Shown: positions 1 to 12,179 of the stretch, piece after piece
How positions within the stretch are numbered: position 1 is the stretch's first letter
Layout: the number at the start of each line of letters is the position of its first letter
Assembly: GCA_037893225.1 (NCBI GenBank)
Contig: JAZGUH010000271.1
Location: 1,984,001-2,048,000, forward strand
Length of the DNA stretch: 64,000 bases
Source: Hippasteria phrygiana
Taxonomy: Eukaryota > Echinodermata > Asteroidea > Valvatida > Goniasteridae
Direction of reading: 5' to 3'
Made by a program: the position numbers and the translations under genes
The notes under the pieces: model-generated
What the model was told of the DNA's origin: nothing
The model's database searches: none
Seen by the model: only the letters and a program-made list of their open reading frames with translations

Positions 1-3000
1 ATACCTCAGGGAATTTGACATGCATGGAGCAATAAATAGACGGTAATATGTACACAGATGTTGGCCGGGAAGAAAATAAACATTGCGAGGTTTGAATTTT
101 CTCCACAAGTTTGAACTCTGGGAAGCCGCCGATGATTGCAACATGTAGCGCCAGATCTAAGCTATACGTACTTGTCAAAATTACTGTATTTGGTTGATAT
201 TTCATGCAATTATGAATGAGTAAAGCAAGTCCATACCCCAGGGAATTTGACAGGCATGGAGCAATAAATAGAAGGTAATATGCACACAGATGGTGGCCGG
301 GAAGAAAATAAACATTGCGAGGTTTGCATTTTCTCCACAAGTTTTAACTCTAGGAAGCCGCCGATAATTGCATCATGTAGCGCTAGATCTAAGCTATCCA
401 TACATGTCAAAATTACTGCATTTTGTTGATATTTCATGCAATTATGAATGAGTAAAGCAAGTCCATACCCCAGGGAATTTGACATGCATGGAGCAGTAAA
501 TAGACGGTAATATGTACACAGATGTTGGCCGGGAAGAAAATAAACATTGCGAGGTTTGAATTTTCTCCACAAGTTTGAACTCTGGGAAGCCGCCGATGAT
601 TGCAACATGTAGCGCCAGATCTAAGCTATACGTACTTGTCAAAATTACTGCATTTGGTTGATATTTCATGCAATTATGAATGAGTAAAGCAAGTCCATAC
701 CCCAGGGAATTTGACATGCATGGAGCAATAAATAGAAGGTAATATGCACACAGATGTTGGCCGGGAAGAAAATAAACATTGCGAGGTTTGAATTTTCTCC
801 ACAAGTTTGAACTCTAGGAAGCCGCCGATAATTGCAACATGTAGCGCCAGATCTAAGCTATCCATACATGTCCAAATTACTGAATTTGGTTGATATTTCA
901 TGCAATTATGAATGAGTAAAGCAAGTCCATACCCCAGGGAATTTGACATGCATGGAGCAATAAATAGACGGTAATATGTACACAGATGTTGGCCGGAAAG
1001 AAAATAAACATTGCGAGGTTTGAATTTTCTCCACAAGTTTGAACTCTAGGAAGCCGCCGATAATTGCAACATGTAGCGCCAGATCTAAGCTATCCATACA
1101 TGTCAAAATTACTGCATTTTGTTGATATTTCATGCAATTATGAATGAGTAAAGCAAGTCCATACCCCCGGGAATTTGACATGCATGGAGCAATAAATAGA
1201 CGGTAATATGTACACAGATGTTGGCCGGAAAGAAAATAAACATTGCGAGGTTTGAATTTTCTCCACAAGTTTGAACTCCAGGAAGCCGCCGATAATTGCA
1301 TCATGTAGCGCTAGATCTAAGCTATACATACATGTCAAAATTACTGCATTTGGTTGATATTTCATGCAATTATGAAAGAGTAAAGCAAGTCCATACCCCA
1401 TGGAATTTGACATGCATGGAGCAATAAATAGACGGTAATATGTACACAGATGTTGGCCGGAAAGAAAATAGACATTGCGAGGTTTGAATTTTCTCCACAA
1501 GTTTGAACTCTAGGAAGCCGCCGATGATTGCAACATGTAGCGCCAGATCTAAGCTATCCATACATGTCAAAATTACTGTATTTGGTTGATATTTCATGCA
1601 ATTATGAATGAGTAAAGCAAGTCCATACCCCAGGGAATTTGACATGCATGGAGCAATAAATAGAAGGTAATATGCACACAGATGGTGGCCGGGAAGAAAA
1701 TAAACATTGCGAGGTTTGAATTTTCTCCACAAGTTTGAACTCTAGGAAGCCGCCGATAATTGCAACATGTAGCGCCAGATCTAAGCTATCCATACATGTC
1801 CAAATTACTGAATTTGGTTGATATTTCATGCAATTATGAATGAGTAAAGCAAGTCCATACCCCAGGGAATTTGACATGCATGGAGCAATAAATAGACGGT
1901 AATATGTACACAGATGTTGGCCGGAAAGAAAATAAACATTGCGAGGTTTGAATTTTCTCCACAAGTTTGAACTCTAGGAAGCCGCCGATAATTGCATCAT
2001 GTAGCGCTAGATCTAAGCTATCAATACATGTCAAAATTACTGCATTTGGTTGATATTTCATGCAATTATGAATGAGTAAAGCAAGTCCATACCTCAGGGA
2101 ATTTGACATGCATGGAGCAATAAATAGACGGTAATATGTACACAGATGTTGGCCGGGAAGAAAATAAACATTGCGAGGTTTGAATTTTCTCCACAAGTTT
2201 GAACTCTGGGAAGCCGCCGATGATTGCAACATGTAGCGCCAGATCTAAGCTATACGTACTTGTCAAAATTACTGTATTTGGTTGATATTTCATGCAATTA
2301 TGAATGAGTAAAGCAAGTCCATACCCCAGGGAATTTGACAGGCATGGAGCAATAAATAGAAGGTAATATGCACACAGATGGTGGCCGGGAAGAAAATAAA
2401 CATTGCGAGGTTTGCATTTTCTCCACAAGTTTTAACTCTAGGAAGCCGCCGATAATTGCATCATGTAGCGCTAGATCTAAGCTATCCATACATGTCAAAA
2501 TTACTGCATTTTGTTGATATTTCATGCAATTATGAATGAGTAAAGCAAGTCCATACCCCAGGGAATTTGACATGCATGGAGCAGTAAATAGACGGTAATA
2601 TGTACACAGATGTTGGCCGGGAAGAAAATAAACATTGCGAGGTTTGAATTTTCTCCACAAGTTTGAACTCTGGGAAGCCGCCGATGATTGCAACATGTAG
2701 CGCCAGATCTAAGCTATACGTACTTGTCAAAATTACTGCATTTGGTTGATATTTCATGCAATTATGAATGAGTAAAGCAAGTCCATACCCCAGGGAATTT
2801 GACATGCATGGAGCAATAAATAGAAGGTAATATGCACACAGATGTTGGCCGGGAAGAAAATAAACATTGCGAGGTTTGAATTTTCTCCACAAGTTTGAAC
2901 TCTAGGAAGCCGCCGATAATTGCAACATGTAGCGCCAGATCTAAGCTATCCATACATGTCCAAATTACTGAATTTGGTTGATATTTCATGCAATTATGAA

Positions 3001-3019
3001 TGAGTAAAGCAAGTCCATA

Positions 3020-3022
3020 CCC
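3020..3022 (+). other. Single-base loss in C run (231-bp monomer)
   Basis: CCCC of the consensus is CCC here. The same loss recurs at 5106-5108, 7656-7658 and 9511-9513, once per family I unit, so it is an inherited marker of the HOR. Because 231 is a multiple of three, these monomers do not shift frame. Confidence 0.9.
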
Positions 3023-3438
3023 AGGGAATTTGACATGCATGGAGCAATAAATAGACGGTAATATGTACACAGATGTTGGCCGGAAAGAAAATAAACATTG
3101 CGAGGTTTGAATTTTCTCCACAAGTTTGAACTCTGGGAAGCCGCCGATGATTGCAACATGTAGCGCCAGATCTAAGCTATACATACATGTCAAAATTACT
3201 GCATTTGGTTGATATTTCATGCAATTATGAATGAGTAAAGCAAGTCCATACCCCAGGGAATTTGACATGCATGGAGCAATAAATAGAAGGTAATATGCAC
3301 ACAGATGGTGGCCGGGAAGAAAATAAACATTGCGAGGTTTGAATTTTCTCCACAAGTTTGAACTCTAGGAAGCCGCCGATAATTGCAACATGTAGCGCCA
3401 GATCTAAGCTATCCATACATGTCAAAATTACTGCATTT

Positions 3439-3439
3439 G
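3439..3439 (+). other. Single-base loss in GG (231-bp monomer)
   Basis: CATTTGGTTG of the consensus is CATTTGTTG here and at 5525. It is found only in family I units 1 and 2, directly before the CCCCCGGG monomer. Confidence 0.88.
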
Positions 3440-3688
3440 TTGATATTTCATGCAATTATGAATGAGTAAAGCAAGTCCATACCCCCGGGAATTTGACATG
3501 CATGGAGCAATAAATAGACGGTAATATGTACACAGATGTTGGCCGGAAAGAAAATAAACATTGCGAGGTTTGAATTTTCTCCACAAGTTTGAACTCCAGG
3601 AAGCCGCCGATAATTGCATCATGTAGCGCTAGATCTAAGCTATACATACATGTCAAAATTACTGCATTTGGTTGATATTTCATGCAAT

Positions 3689-5774
3689 TATGAAAGAGTA
3701 AAGCAAGTCCATACCCCATGGAATTTGACATGCATGGAGCAATAAATAGACGGTAATATGTACACAGATGTTGGCCGGAAAGAAAATAGACATTGCGAGG
3801 TTTGAATTTTCTCCACAAGTTTGAACTCTAGGAAGCCGCCGATGATTGCAACATGTAGCGCCAGATCTAAGCTATCCATACATGTCAAAATTACTGTATT
3901 TGGTTGATATTTCATGCAATTATGAATGAGTAAAGCAAGTCCATACCCCAGGGAATTTGACATGCATGGAGCAATAAATAGAAGGTAATATGCACACAGA
4001 TGGTGGCCGGGAAGAAAATAAACATTGCGAGGTTTGAATTTTCTCCACAAGTTTGAACTCTAGGAAGCCGCCGATAATTGCAACATGTAGCGCCAGATCT
4101 AAGCTATCCATACATGTCCAAATTACTGAATTTGGTTGATATTTCATGCAATTATGAATGAGTAAAGCAAGTCCATACCCCAGGGAATTTGACATGCATG
4201 GAGCAATAAATAGACGGTAATATGTACACAGATGTTGGCCGGAAAGAAAATAAACATTGCGAGGTTTGAATTTTCTCCACAAGTTTGAACTCTAGGAAGC
4301 CGCCGATAATTGCATCATGTAGCGCTAGATCTAAGCTATCAATACATGTCAAAATTACTGCATTTGGTTGATATTTCATGCAATTATGAATGAGTAAAGC
4401 AAGTCCATACCTCAGGGAATTTGACATGCATGGAGCAATAAATAGACGGTAATATGTACACAGATGTTGGCCGGGAAGAAAATAAACATTGCGAGGTTTG
4501 AATTTTCTCCACAAGTTTGAACTCTGGGAAGCCGCCGATGATTGCAACATGTAGCGCCAGATCTAAGCTATACGTACTTGTCAAAATTACTGTATTTGGT
4601 TGATATTTCATGCAATTATGAATGAGTAAAGCAAGTCCATACCCCAGGGAATTTGACAGGCATGGAGCAATAAATAGAAGGTAATATGCACACAGATGGT
4701 GGCCGGGAAGAAAATAAACATTGCGAGGTTTGCATTTTCTCCACAAGTTTTAACTCTAGGAAGCCGCCGATAATTGCATCATGTAGCGCTAGATCTAAGC
4801 TATCCATACATGTCAAAATTACTGCATTTTGTTGATATTTCATGCAATTATGAATGAGTAAAGCAAGTCCATACCCCAGGGAATTTGACATGCATGGAGC
4901 AGTAAATAGACGGTAATATGTACACAGATGTTGGCCGGGAAGAAAATAAACATTGCGAGGTTTGAATTTTCTCCACAAGTTTGAACTCTGGGAAGCCGCC
5001 GATGATTGCAACATGTAGCGCCAGATCTAAGCTATACGTACTTGTCAAAATTACTGCATTTGGTTGATATTTCATGCAATTATGAATGAGTAAAGCAAGT
5101 CCATACCCAGGGAATTTGACATGCATGGAGCAATAAATAGACGGTAATATGTACACAGATGTTGGCCGGAAAGAAAATAAACATTGCGAGGTTTGAATTT
5201 TCTCCACAAGTTTGAACTCTGGGAAGCCGCCGATGATTGCAACATGTAGCGCCAGATCTAAGCTATACATACATGTCAAAATTACTGCATTTGGTTGATA
5301 TTTCATGCAATTATGAATGAGTAAAGCAAGTCCATACCCCAGGGAATTTGACATGCATGGAGCAATAAATAGAAGGTAATATGCACACAGATGGTGGCCG
5401 GGAAGAAAATAAACATTGCGAGGTTTGAATTTTCTCCACAAGTTTGAACTCTAGGAAGCCGCCGATAATTGCAACATGTAGCGCCAGATCTAAGCTATCC
5501 ATACATGTCAAAATTACTGCATTTGTTGATATTTCATGCAATTATGAATGAGTAAAGCAAGTCCATACCCCCGGGAATTTGACATGCATGGAGCAATAAA
5601 TAGACGGTAATATGTACACAGATGTTGGCCGGAAAGAAAATAAACATTGCGAGGTTTGAATTTTCTCCACAAGTTTGAACTCCAGGAAGCCGCCGATAAT
5701 TGCATCATGTAGCGCTAGATCTAAGCTATACATACATGTCAAAATTACTGCATTTGGTTGATATTTCATGCAAT
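3689..5774 (+). repeat. HOR family I, unit 2 (9 monomers, 2,086 bp)
   Basis: Nine monomers, again with two 231-bp copies (short C run at 5106-5108, single G at 5525). The order matches unit 1 at offset 2,318 up to about 5,080. There the copy corresponding to 2,763-2,994 is absent, and the match resumes at offset 2,086. The unit is therefore unit 1 with exactly one monomer removed or never inserted. The two shared single-base losses show that both units descend from one ancestor that already carried them. Confidence 0.85.
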
Positions 5775-7861
5775 TATGAAAGAGTAAAGCAAGTCCATAC
5801 CCCATGGAATTTGACATGCATGGAGCAATAAATAGACGGTAATATGTACACAGATGTTGGCCGGAAAGAAAATAGACATTGCGAGGTTTGAATTTTCTCC
5901 ACAAGTTTGAACTCTAGGAAGCCGCCGATGATTGCAACATGTAGCGCCAGATCTAAGCTATCCATACATGTCAAAATTACTGTATTTGGTTGATATTTCA
6001 TGCAATTATGAATGAGTAAAGCAAGTCCATACCCCAGGGAATTTGACATGCATGGAGCAATAAATAGAAGGTAATATGCACACAGATGGTGGCCGGGAAG
6101 AAAATAAACATTGCGAGGTTTGAATTTTCTCCACAAGTTTGAACTCTAGGAAGCCGCCGATAATTGCAACATGTAGCGCCAGATCTAAGCTATCCATACA
6201 TGTCCAAATTACTGAATTTGGTTGATATTTCATGCAATTATGAATGAGTAAAGCAAGTCCATACCCCAGGGAATTTGACATGCATGGAGCAATAAATAGA
6301 CGGTAATATGTACACAGATGTTGGCCGGAAAGAAAATAAACATTGCGAGGTTTGAATTTTCTCCACAAGTTTGAACTCTAGGAAGCCGCCGATAATTGCA
6401 TCATGTAGCGCTAGATCTAAGCTATCAATACATGTCAAAATTACTGCATTTGGTTGATATTTCATGCAATTATGAATGAGTAAAGCAAGTCCATACCTCA
6501 GGGAATTTGACATGCATGGAGCAATAAATAGACGGTAATATGTACACAGATGTTGGCCGGGAAGAAAATAAACATTGCGAGGTTTGAATTTTCTCCACAA
6601 GTTTGAACTCTGGGAAGCCGCCGATGATTGCAACATGTAGCGCCAGATCTAAGCTATACGTACTTGTCAAAATTACTGTATTTGGTTGATATTTCATGCA
6701 ATTATGAATGAGTAAAGCAAGTCCATACCCCAGGGAATTTGACAGGCATGGAGCAATAAATAGAAGGTAATATGCACACAGATGGTGGCCGGGAAGAAAA
6801 TAAACATTGCGAGGTTTGCATTTTCTCCACAAGTTTTAACTCTAGGAAGCCGCCGATAATTGCATCATGTAGCGCTAGATCTAAGCTATCCATACATGTC
6901 AAAATTACTGCATTTTGTTGATATTTCATGCAATTATGAATGAGTAAAGCAAGTCCATACCCCAGGGAATTTGACATGCATGGAGCAGTAAATAGACGGT
7001 AATATGTACACAGATGTTGGCCGGGAAGAAAATAAACATTGCGAGGTTTGAATTTTCTCCACAAGTTTGAACTCTGGGAAGCCGCCGATGATTGCAACAT
7101 GTAGCGCCAGATCTAAGCTATACGTACTTGTCAAAATTACTGCATTTGGTTGATATTTCATGCAATTATGAATGAGTAAAGCAAGTCCATACCCCAGGGA
7201 ATTTGACATGCATGGAGCAATAAATAGAAGGTAATATGCACACAGATGTTGGCCGGGAAGAAAATAAACATTGCGAGGTTTGAATTTTCTCCACAAGTTT
7301 GAACTCTAGGAAGCCGCCGATAATTGCAACATGTAGCGCCAGATCTAAGCTATCCATACATGTCCAAATTACTGAATTTGGTTGATATTTCATGCAATTA
7401 TGAATGAGTAAAGCAAGTCCATACCCCAGGGAATTTGACATGCATGGAGCAATAAATAGACGGTAATATGTACACAGATGTTGGCCGGAAAGAAAATAAA
7501 CATTGCGAGGTTTGAATTTTCTCCACAAGTTTGAACTCTAGGAAGCCGCCGATAATTGCAACATGTAGCGCCAGATCTAAGCTATCCATACATGTCAAAA
7601 TTACTGCATTTTGTTGATATTTCATGCAATTATGAATGAGTAAAGCAAGTCCATACCCAGGGAATTTGACATGCATGGAGCAATAAATAGACGGTAATAT
7701 GTACACAGATGTTGGCCAGGAAGAAAATAAACATTGCGAGGTTTGAATTTTCTCCACAAGTTTGAACTCTAGGAAGCCGCCGATAATTGCAACATGTAGC
7801 GCCAGATCTAAGCTATCCATACATGTCCAAATTACTGAATTTGGTTGATATTTCATGCAAT
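5775..7861 (+). repeat. HOR family I, unit 3 (9 monomers, 2,087 bp)
   Basis: Nine monomers between the CCCCATGG marker copies, with one 231-bp monomer (C run of three at 7656-7658). The first part repeats units 1 and 2 closely. From about 7,170 it follows the order seen at 675-1,370 and lacks the second single-base loss. The monomer with the CCCCCGGG variant, present at about 1,165, 3,482 and 5,568, is missing from this unit. Confidence 0.82.
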
Positions 7862-9716
7862 TATGAAAGAGTAAAGCAAGTCCATACCCCATGGAATTTG
7901 ACATGCATGGAGCAATAAATAGACGGTAATATGTACACAGATGTTGGCCGGAAAGAAAATAGACATTGCGAGGTTTGAATTTTCTCCACAAGTTTGAACT
8001 CTAGGAAGCCGCCGATGATTGCAACATGTAGCGCCAGATCTAAGGTATCCATACATGTCAAAATTACTGTATTTGGTTGATATTTCATGCAATTATGAAT
8101 GAGTAAAGCAAGTCCATACCCCAGGGAATTTGACAGGCATGGAGCAATAAATAGAAGGTAATATGCACACAGATGGTGGCCGGGAAGAAAATAAACATTG
8201 CGAGGTTTGAATTTTCTCCACAAGTTTTAACTCTAGGAAGCCGCCGATAATTGCATCATGTAGCGCTAGATCTAAGCTATCAATACATGTCAAAATTACT
8301 GCATTTGGTTGATATTTCATGCAATTATGAATGAGTAAAGCAAGTCCATACCCCAGGGAATTTGACATGCATGGAGCAATAAATAGACGGTAATATGTAC
8401 ACAGATGTTGGCCGGGAAGAAAATAAACATTGCGAGGTTTGAATTTTCTCCACAAGTTTGAACTCTGGGAAGCCGCCGATGATTGCAACATGTAGCGCCA
8501 GATCTAAGCTATACGTACTTGTCAAAATTACTGTATTTGGTTGATATTTCATGCAATTATGAATGAGTAAAGCAAGTCCATACCCCAGGGAATTTGACAG
8601 GCATGGAGCAATAAATAGAAGGTAATATGCACACAGATGGTGGCCGGGAAGAAAATAAACATTGCGAGGTTTGAATTTTCTCCACAAGTTTTAACTCTAG
8701 GAAGCCGCCGATAATTGCATCATGTAGCGCTAGATCTAAGCTATCCATACATGTCAAAATTACTGCATTTTGTTGATATTTCATGCAATTATGAATGAGT
8801 AAAGCAAGTCCATACCCCAGGGAATTTGACATGCATGGAGCAGTAAATAGACGGTAATATGTACACAGATGTTGGCCGGGAAGAAAATAAACATTGCGAG
8901 GTTTGAATTTTCTCCACAAGTTTGAACTCTGGGAAGCCGCCGATGATTGCAACATGTAGCGCCAGATCTAAGCTATACGTACTTGTCAAAATTACTGCAT
9001 TTGGTTGATATTTCATGCAATTATGAATGAGTAAAGCAAGTCCATACACCAGGGAATTTGACATGCATGGAGCAATAAATAGAAGGTAATATGCACACAG
9101 ATGTTGGCCGGGAAGAAAATAAACATTGCGAGGTTTGAATTTTCTCCACAAGTTTGAACTCTAGGAAGCCGCCGATAATTGCAACATGCAGCGCCAGATC
9201 TAAGCTATCCATACATGTCCAAATTACTGAATTTGGTTGATATTTCATGCAATTATGAATGAGTAAAGCAAGTCCATACCCCAGGGAATTTGACATGCAT
9301 GGAGCAATAAATAGACGGTAATATGTACACAGATGTTGGCCGGAAAGAAAATAAACATTGCGAGGTTTGAATTTTCTCCACAAGTTTGAACTCTAGGAAG
9401 CCGCCGATAATTGCAACATGTAGCGCCAGATCTAAGCTATCCATACATGTCAAAATTACTGCATTTTGTTGATATTTCATGCAATTATGAATGAGTAAAG
9501 CAAGTCCATACCCAGGGAATTTGACATGCATGGAGCAATAAATAGACGGTAATATGTACACAGATGTTGGCCGGGAAGAAAATAAACATTGCGAGGTTTG
9601 AATTTTCTCCACAAGTTTGAACTCTAGGAAGCCGCCGATAATTGCAACATGTAGCGCCAGATCTAAGCTATCCATACATGTCCAAATTACTGAATTTGGT
9701 TGATATTTCATGCAAT
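7862..9716 (+). repeat. HOR family I, unit 4 (8 monomers, 1,855 bp)
   Basis: Eight monomers with one 231-bp copy (C run 9511-9513). It repeats unit 3 with one fewer monomer. Private changes include AAGGTATCC near 8,043, a BglII-flanking change. At 9,188-9,190 a GTAG to GCAG change is also private. Family I continues with one more marker monomer (9,717-9,948) and fades out by about 10,080, where a different set of variants begins. Confidence 0.82.
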
Positions 9717-12179
9717 TATGAAAGAGTAAAGCAAGTCCATACCCCATGGAATTTGACATGCATGGAGCAATAAATAGACGGTAATATGTACACAGATGTT
9801 GGCCGGAAAGAAAATAGACATTGAGAGGTTTGAATTTTCTCCACAAGTTTGAACTCTAGGAAGCCGCCGATGATTGCAACATGTAGCGCCAGATCTAAGC
9901 TATCCATACATGTCAAAATTACTGTATTTGGTTGATATTTCATGCAATTATGAATGAGTAAAGCAAGTCCATACCCCAGGGAATTTGACAGGCATGGAGC
10001 AATAAATAGAAGGTAATATGCACACAGATGGTGGCCGGGAAGAAAATAAACATTGCGAGGTTTGAATTTTCTCCACAAGTTTGAACTCTAGGAAGCCGCC
10101 GATAATTGCTACCTGTAGCGCCAGATCTAAGCTATCCATACATGTCAAAATTACTGCATTTGGTTGATATTTCATGCAATTATGAATGAATAAAGCAAGT
10201 CCATACGCCAGGGAATTTGACAGGCATGGAGCAATAAATAGACGGTAATATGTACACATTTGTTGGCCGTGAAGAAAATAAACATTGCGAGGTTTGAATT
10301 TTCTCCACAAGTTTGAACTCTAGGAAGCCGCCGATAATTGCAACATGTAGCGCCAGATCTAAGCTATCCATACATGTCAAAATTACTGTATTTGGTTGAT
10401 ATTTCATGCAATTATGAATGAGTAAAGCAAGTCCATACCCCAGGGAATTTGACAGGCATGGAGCAATAAATAGAAGGTAATATGCACACAGATGGTGGCC
10501 GGGAAGAAACTAAACATTGCGAGGTTTGAATTTTCTCCACAAGTTTTAACTCTAGGAAGCCGCCGATAATTGCATCATGTAGCGCCAGATCTAAGCTATA
10601 CATACATGGCAAAATTACTGCATTTTGTTGATATTTCATGCAATTATGAATGAGTAAAGCATGTCCATACCCCAGGGAATTTGACATGCATGGAGCAATA
10701 CATAGACGGTAATATGTACACAGATGTTGGCCGGGAAGAAAATATACATTGCGAGGTTTGAATTTCCTCCACAAGTTTGAACTCTGGGAAGCCGCCGATG
10801 ATTGCAACATGTAGCGCCAGATCTAAGCTATACATACATGTAAAAATTACTGCATTTGGTTGATATTTCATGCAATTATAAATGAGTAAAGCAAGTCCAT
10901 ACCCCTTGGAATTTGACATGCATGGAGCAATAAATAGAAGGTAATATGCACACAGATGGTGGCCGGGAAGAAAATAAACATTGCGAGGTTTGAATTTTCT
11001 CCACAAGTTTTAACTCTAAGAAGCCGCCGATAATTGCAACATGTAGCGCCAGATCTAAGCTATCCATACATGTCAAAATTACTGAATTTGGTTGATATTT
11101 CATGCAATTATGAATGAGTAAAGCAAGTCCATACCCCAGGGAATTTGACATGCATGGAGCAATAAATAGACGGTAATATGTACACAGATGTTGGCCGGAA
11201 AGAAAATAAACATTGCGAGGTTTGAATTTTTTCCACAAGTTTTAACTCTAGGAAGCCGCCGATAATTGCAACATGTAGCGCCAGATCTAAGCTATCCATA
11301 CATGTCAAAATTACTGCATTTGGTTGATATTTCATGCAATTATGAATGAATAAAGCAAGTCCATACCCCAGGGAATTTGACAGGCATGGAGCAATAAATA
11401 GACGGTAATATGTACACAGATGTTGGCCGGAAAGAAAATAAACATTGCGAGGTTTGAATTTTCTCCACAAGTTTTAACTCTAAGAAGCCGCCGATGATTG
11501 CAACATGTAGCGCCAGATCTAAGCTATCCATACATGTCAAAATTACTGTATTTGGTTAATATTTCATGCAATTATGAATGAGTAAAGCATGTCCATACCC
11601 CGGGGAATTTGACATGCATGGAGCAATACATAGACGGTAATATGTACACAGATGTTGGCCGCGAAGAAAATATACATTGCGAGGTTTGAATTTCCTCCAC
11701 AAGTTTGAACTCTGGGAAGCCGCCGATGATTGCAACATGTAGCGCCAGATCTAAGCTATACATACATGTAAAAATTACTGCATTTGGTTGATATTTCATG
11801 CAATTATAAATGAGTAAAGCAAGTCCATACCCCTTAGAATTTGACATGCATGGAGCAATAAATAGAAGGTAATATGCACACAGATGGTGGCCGGGAAGAA
11901 AATAAACATTGCGAGGTTTGAATTTTCTCCACAAGTTTTAACTCTAAGAAGCCGCCGATAATTGCAACATGTAGCGCCAGATCTAAGCTATCCATACATG
12001 TCAAAATTACTGAATTTGGTTGATATTTCATGCAATTATGAATGAGTAAAGCAAGTCCATACCCCAGGGAATTTGACATGCATCGAGCAATAAATAGACG
12101 GTAATATGTACACAGATGTTGGCCGGAAAGAAAATAAACATTGCGAGGTTTGAATTTTTTCCACAAGTTTTAACTCTAG
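9717..12179 (+). repeat. Transition zone with 4-monomer offset repeat
   Basis: Family I ends here and new variants appear: CGCCAGGG with ACACATTTGTTGG (10,206-10,270), AAACTAAAC (about 10,507), GCATGTCC, CAATACATAG and CCCCTTGG. About 626 bp (10,637-11,262) recurs at offset 928 (11,565-12,190), which is four monomers, with a few private changes such as CCCCTTAG near 11,831 and GGTTAATATT near 11,555. The variants first seen here are those that build the HORs between 19 and 32 kb, where the same monomer order returns. No gene is present. Confidence 0.75.

Larger units (their letters stand above)
1371..3688 (+). repeat. HOR family I, unit 1 (10 monomers, 2,318 bp)
   Basis: Family I is recognised by a marker monomer carrying CCCCATGG and AAAATAGAC, which starts at 1371, 3689, 5775, 7862 and 9717. 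This first full unit has ten monomers, two of them 231 bp long (single-base losses near 3020 and 3439). The left edge of the window (1-1,370) holds the end of a preceding unit: 1 to about 1,010 aligns with 2,089 to about 3,100 at offset 2,088. The unit includes both A-type and B-type monomers. It differs from the next units by gain or loss of whole monomers rather than by scattered substitutions. Confidence 0.85.

Noticed and set aside
10870..10885. TATA-box-like TATAAAT from the G4A variant
   Set aside because: It recurs in many monomers as a single substitution in an AT-rich stretch, with no initiator, downstream gene or other promoter element.
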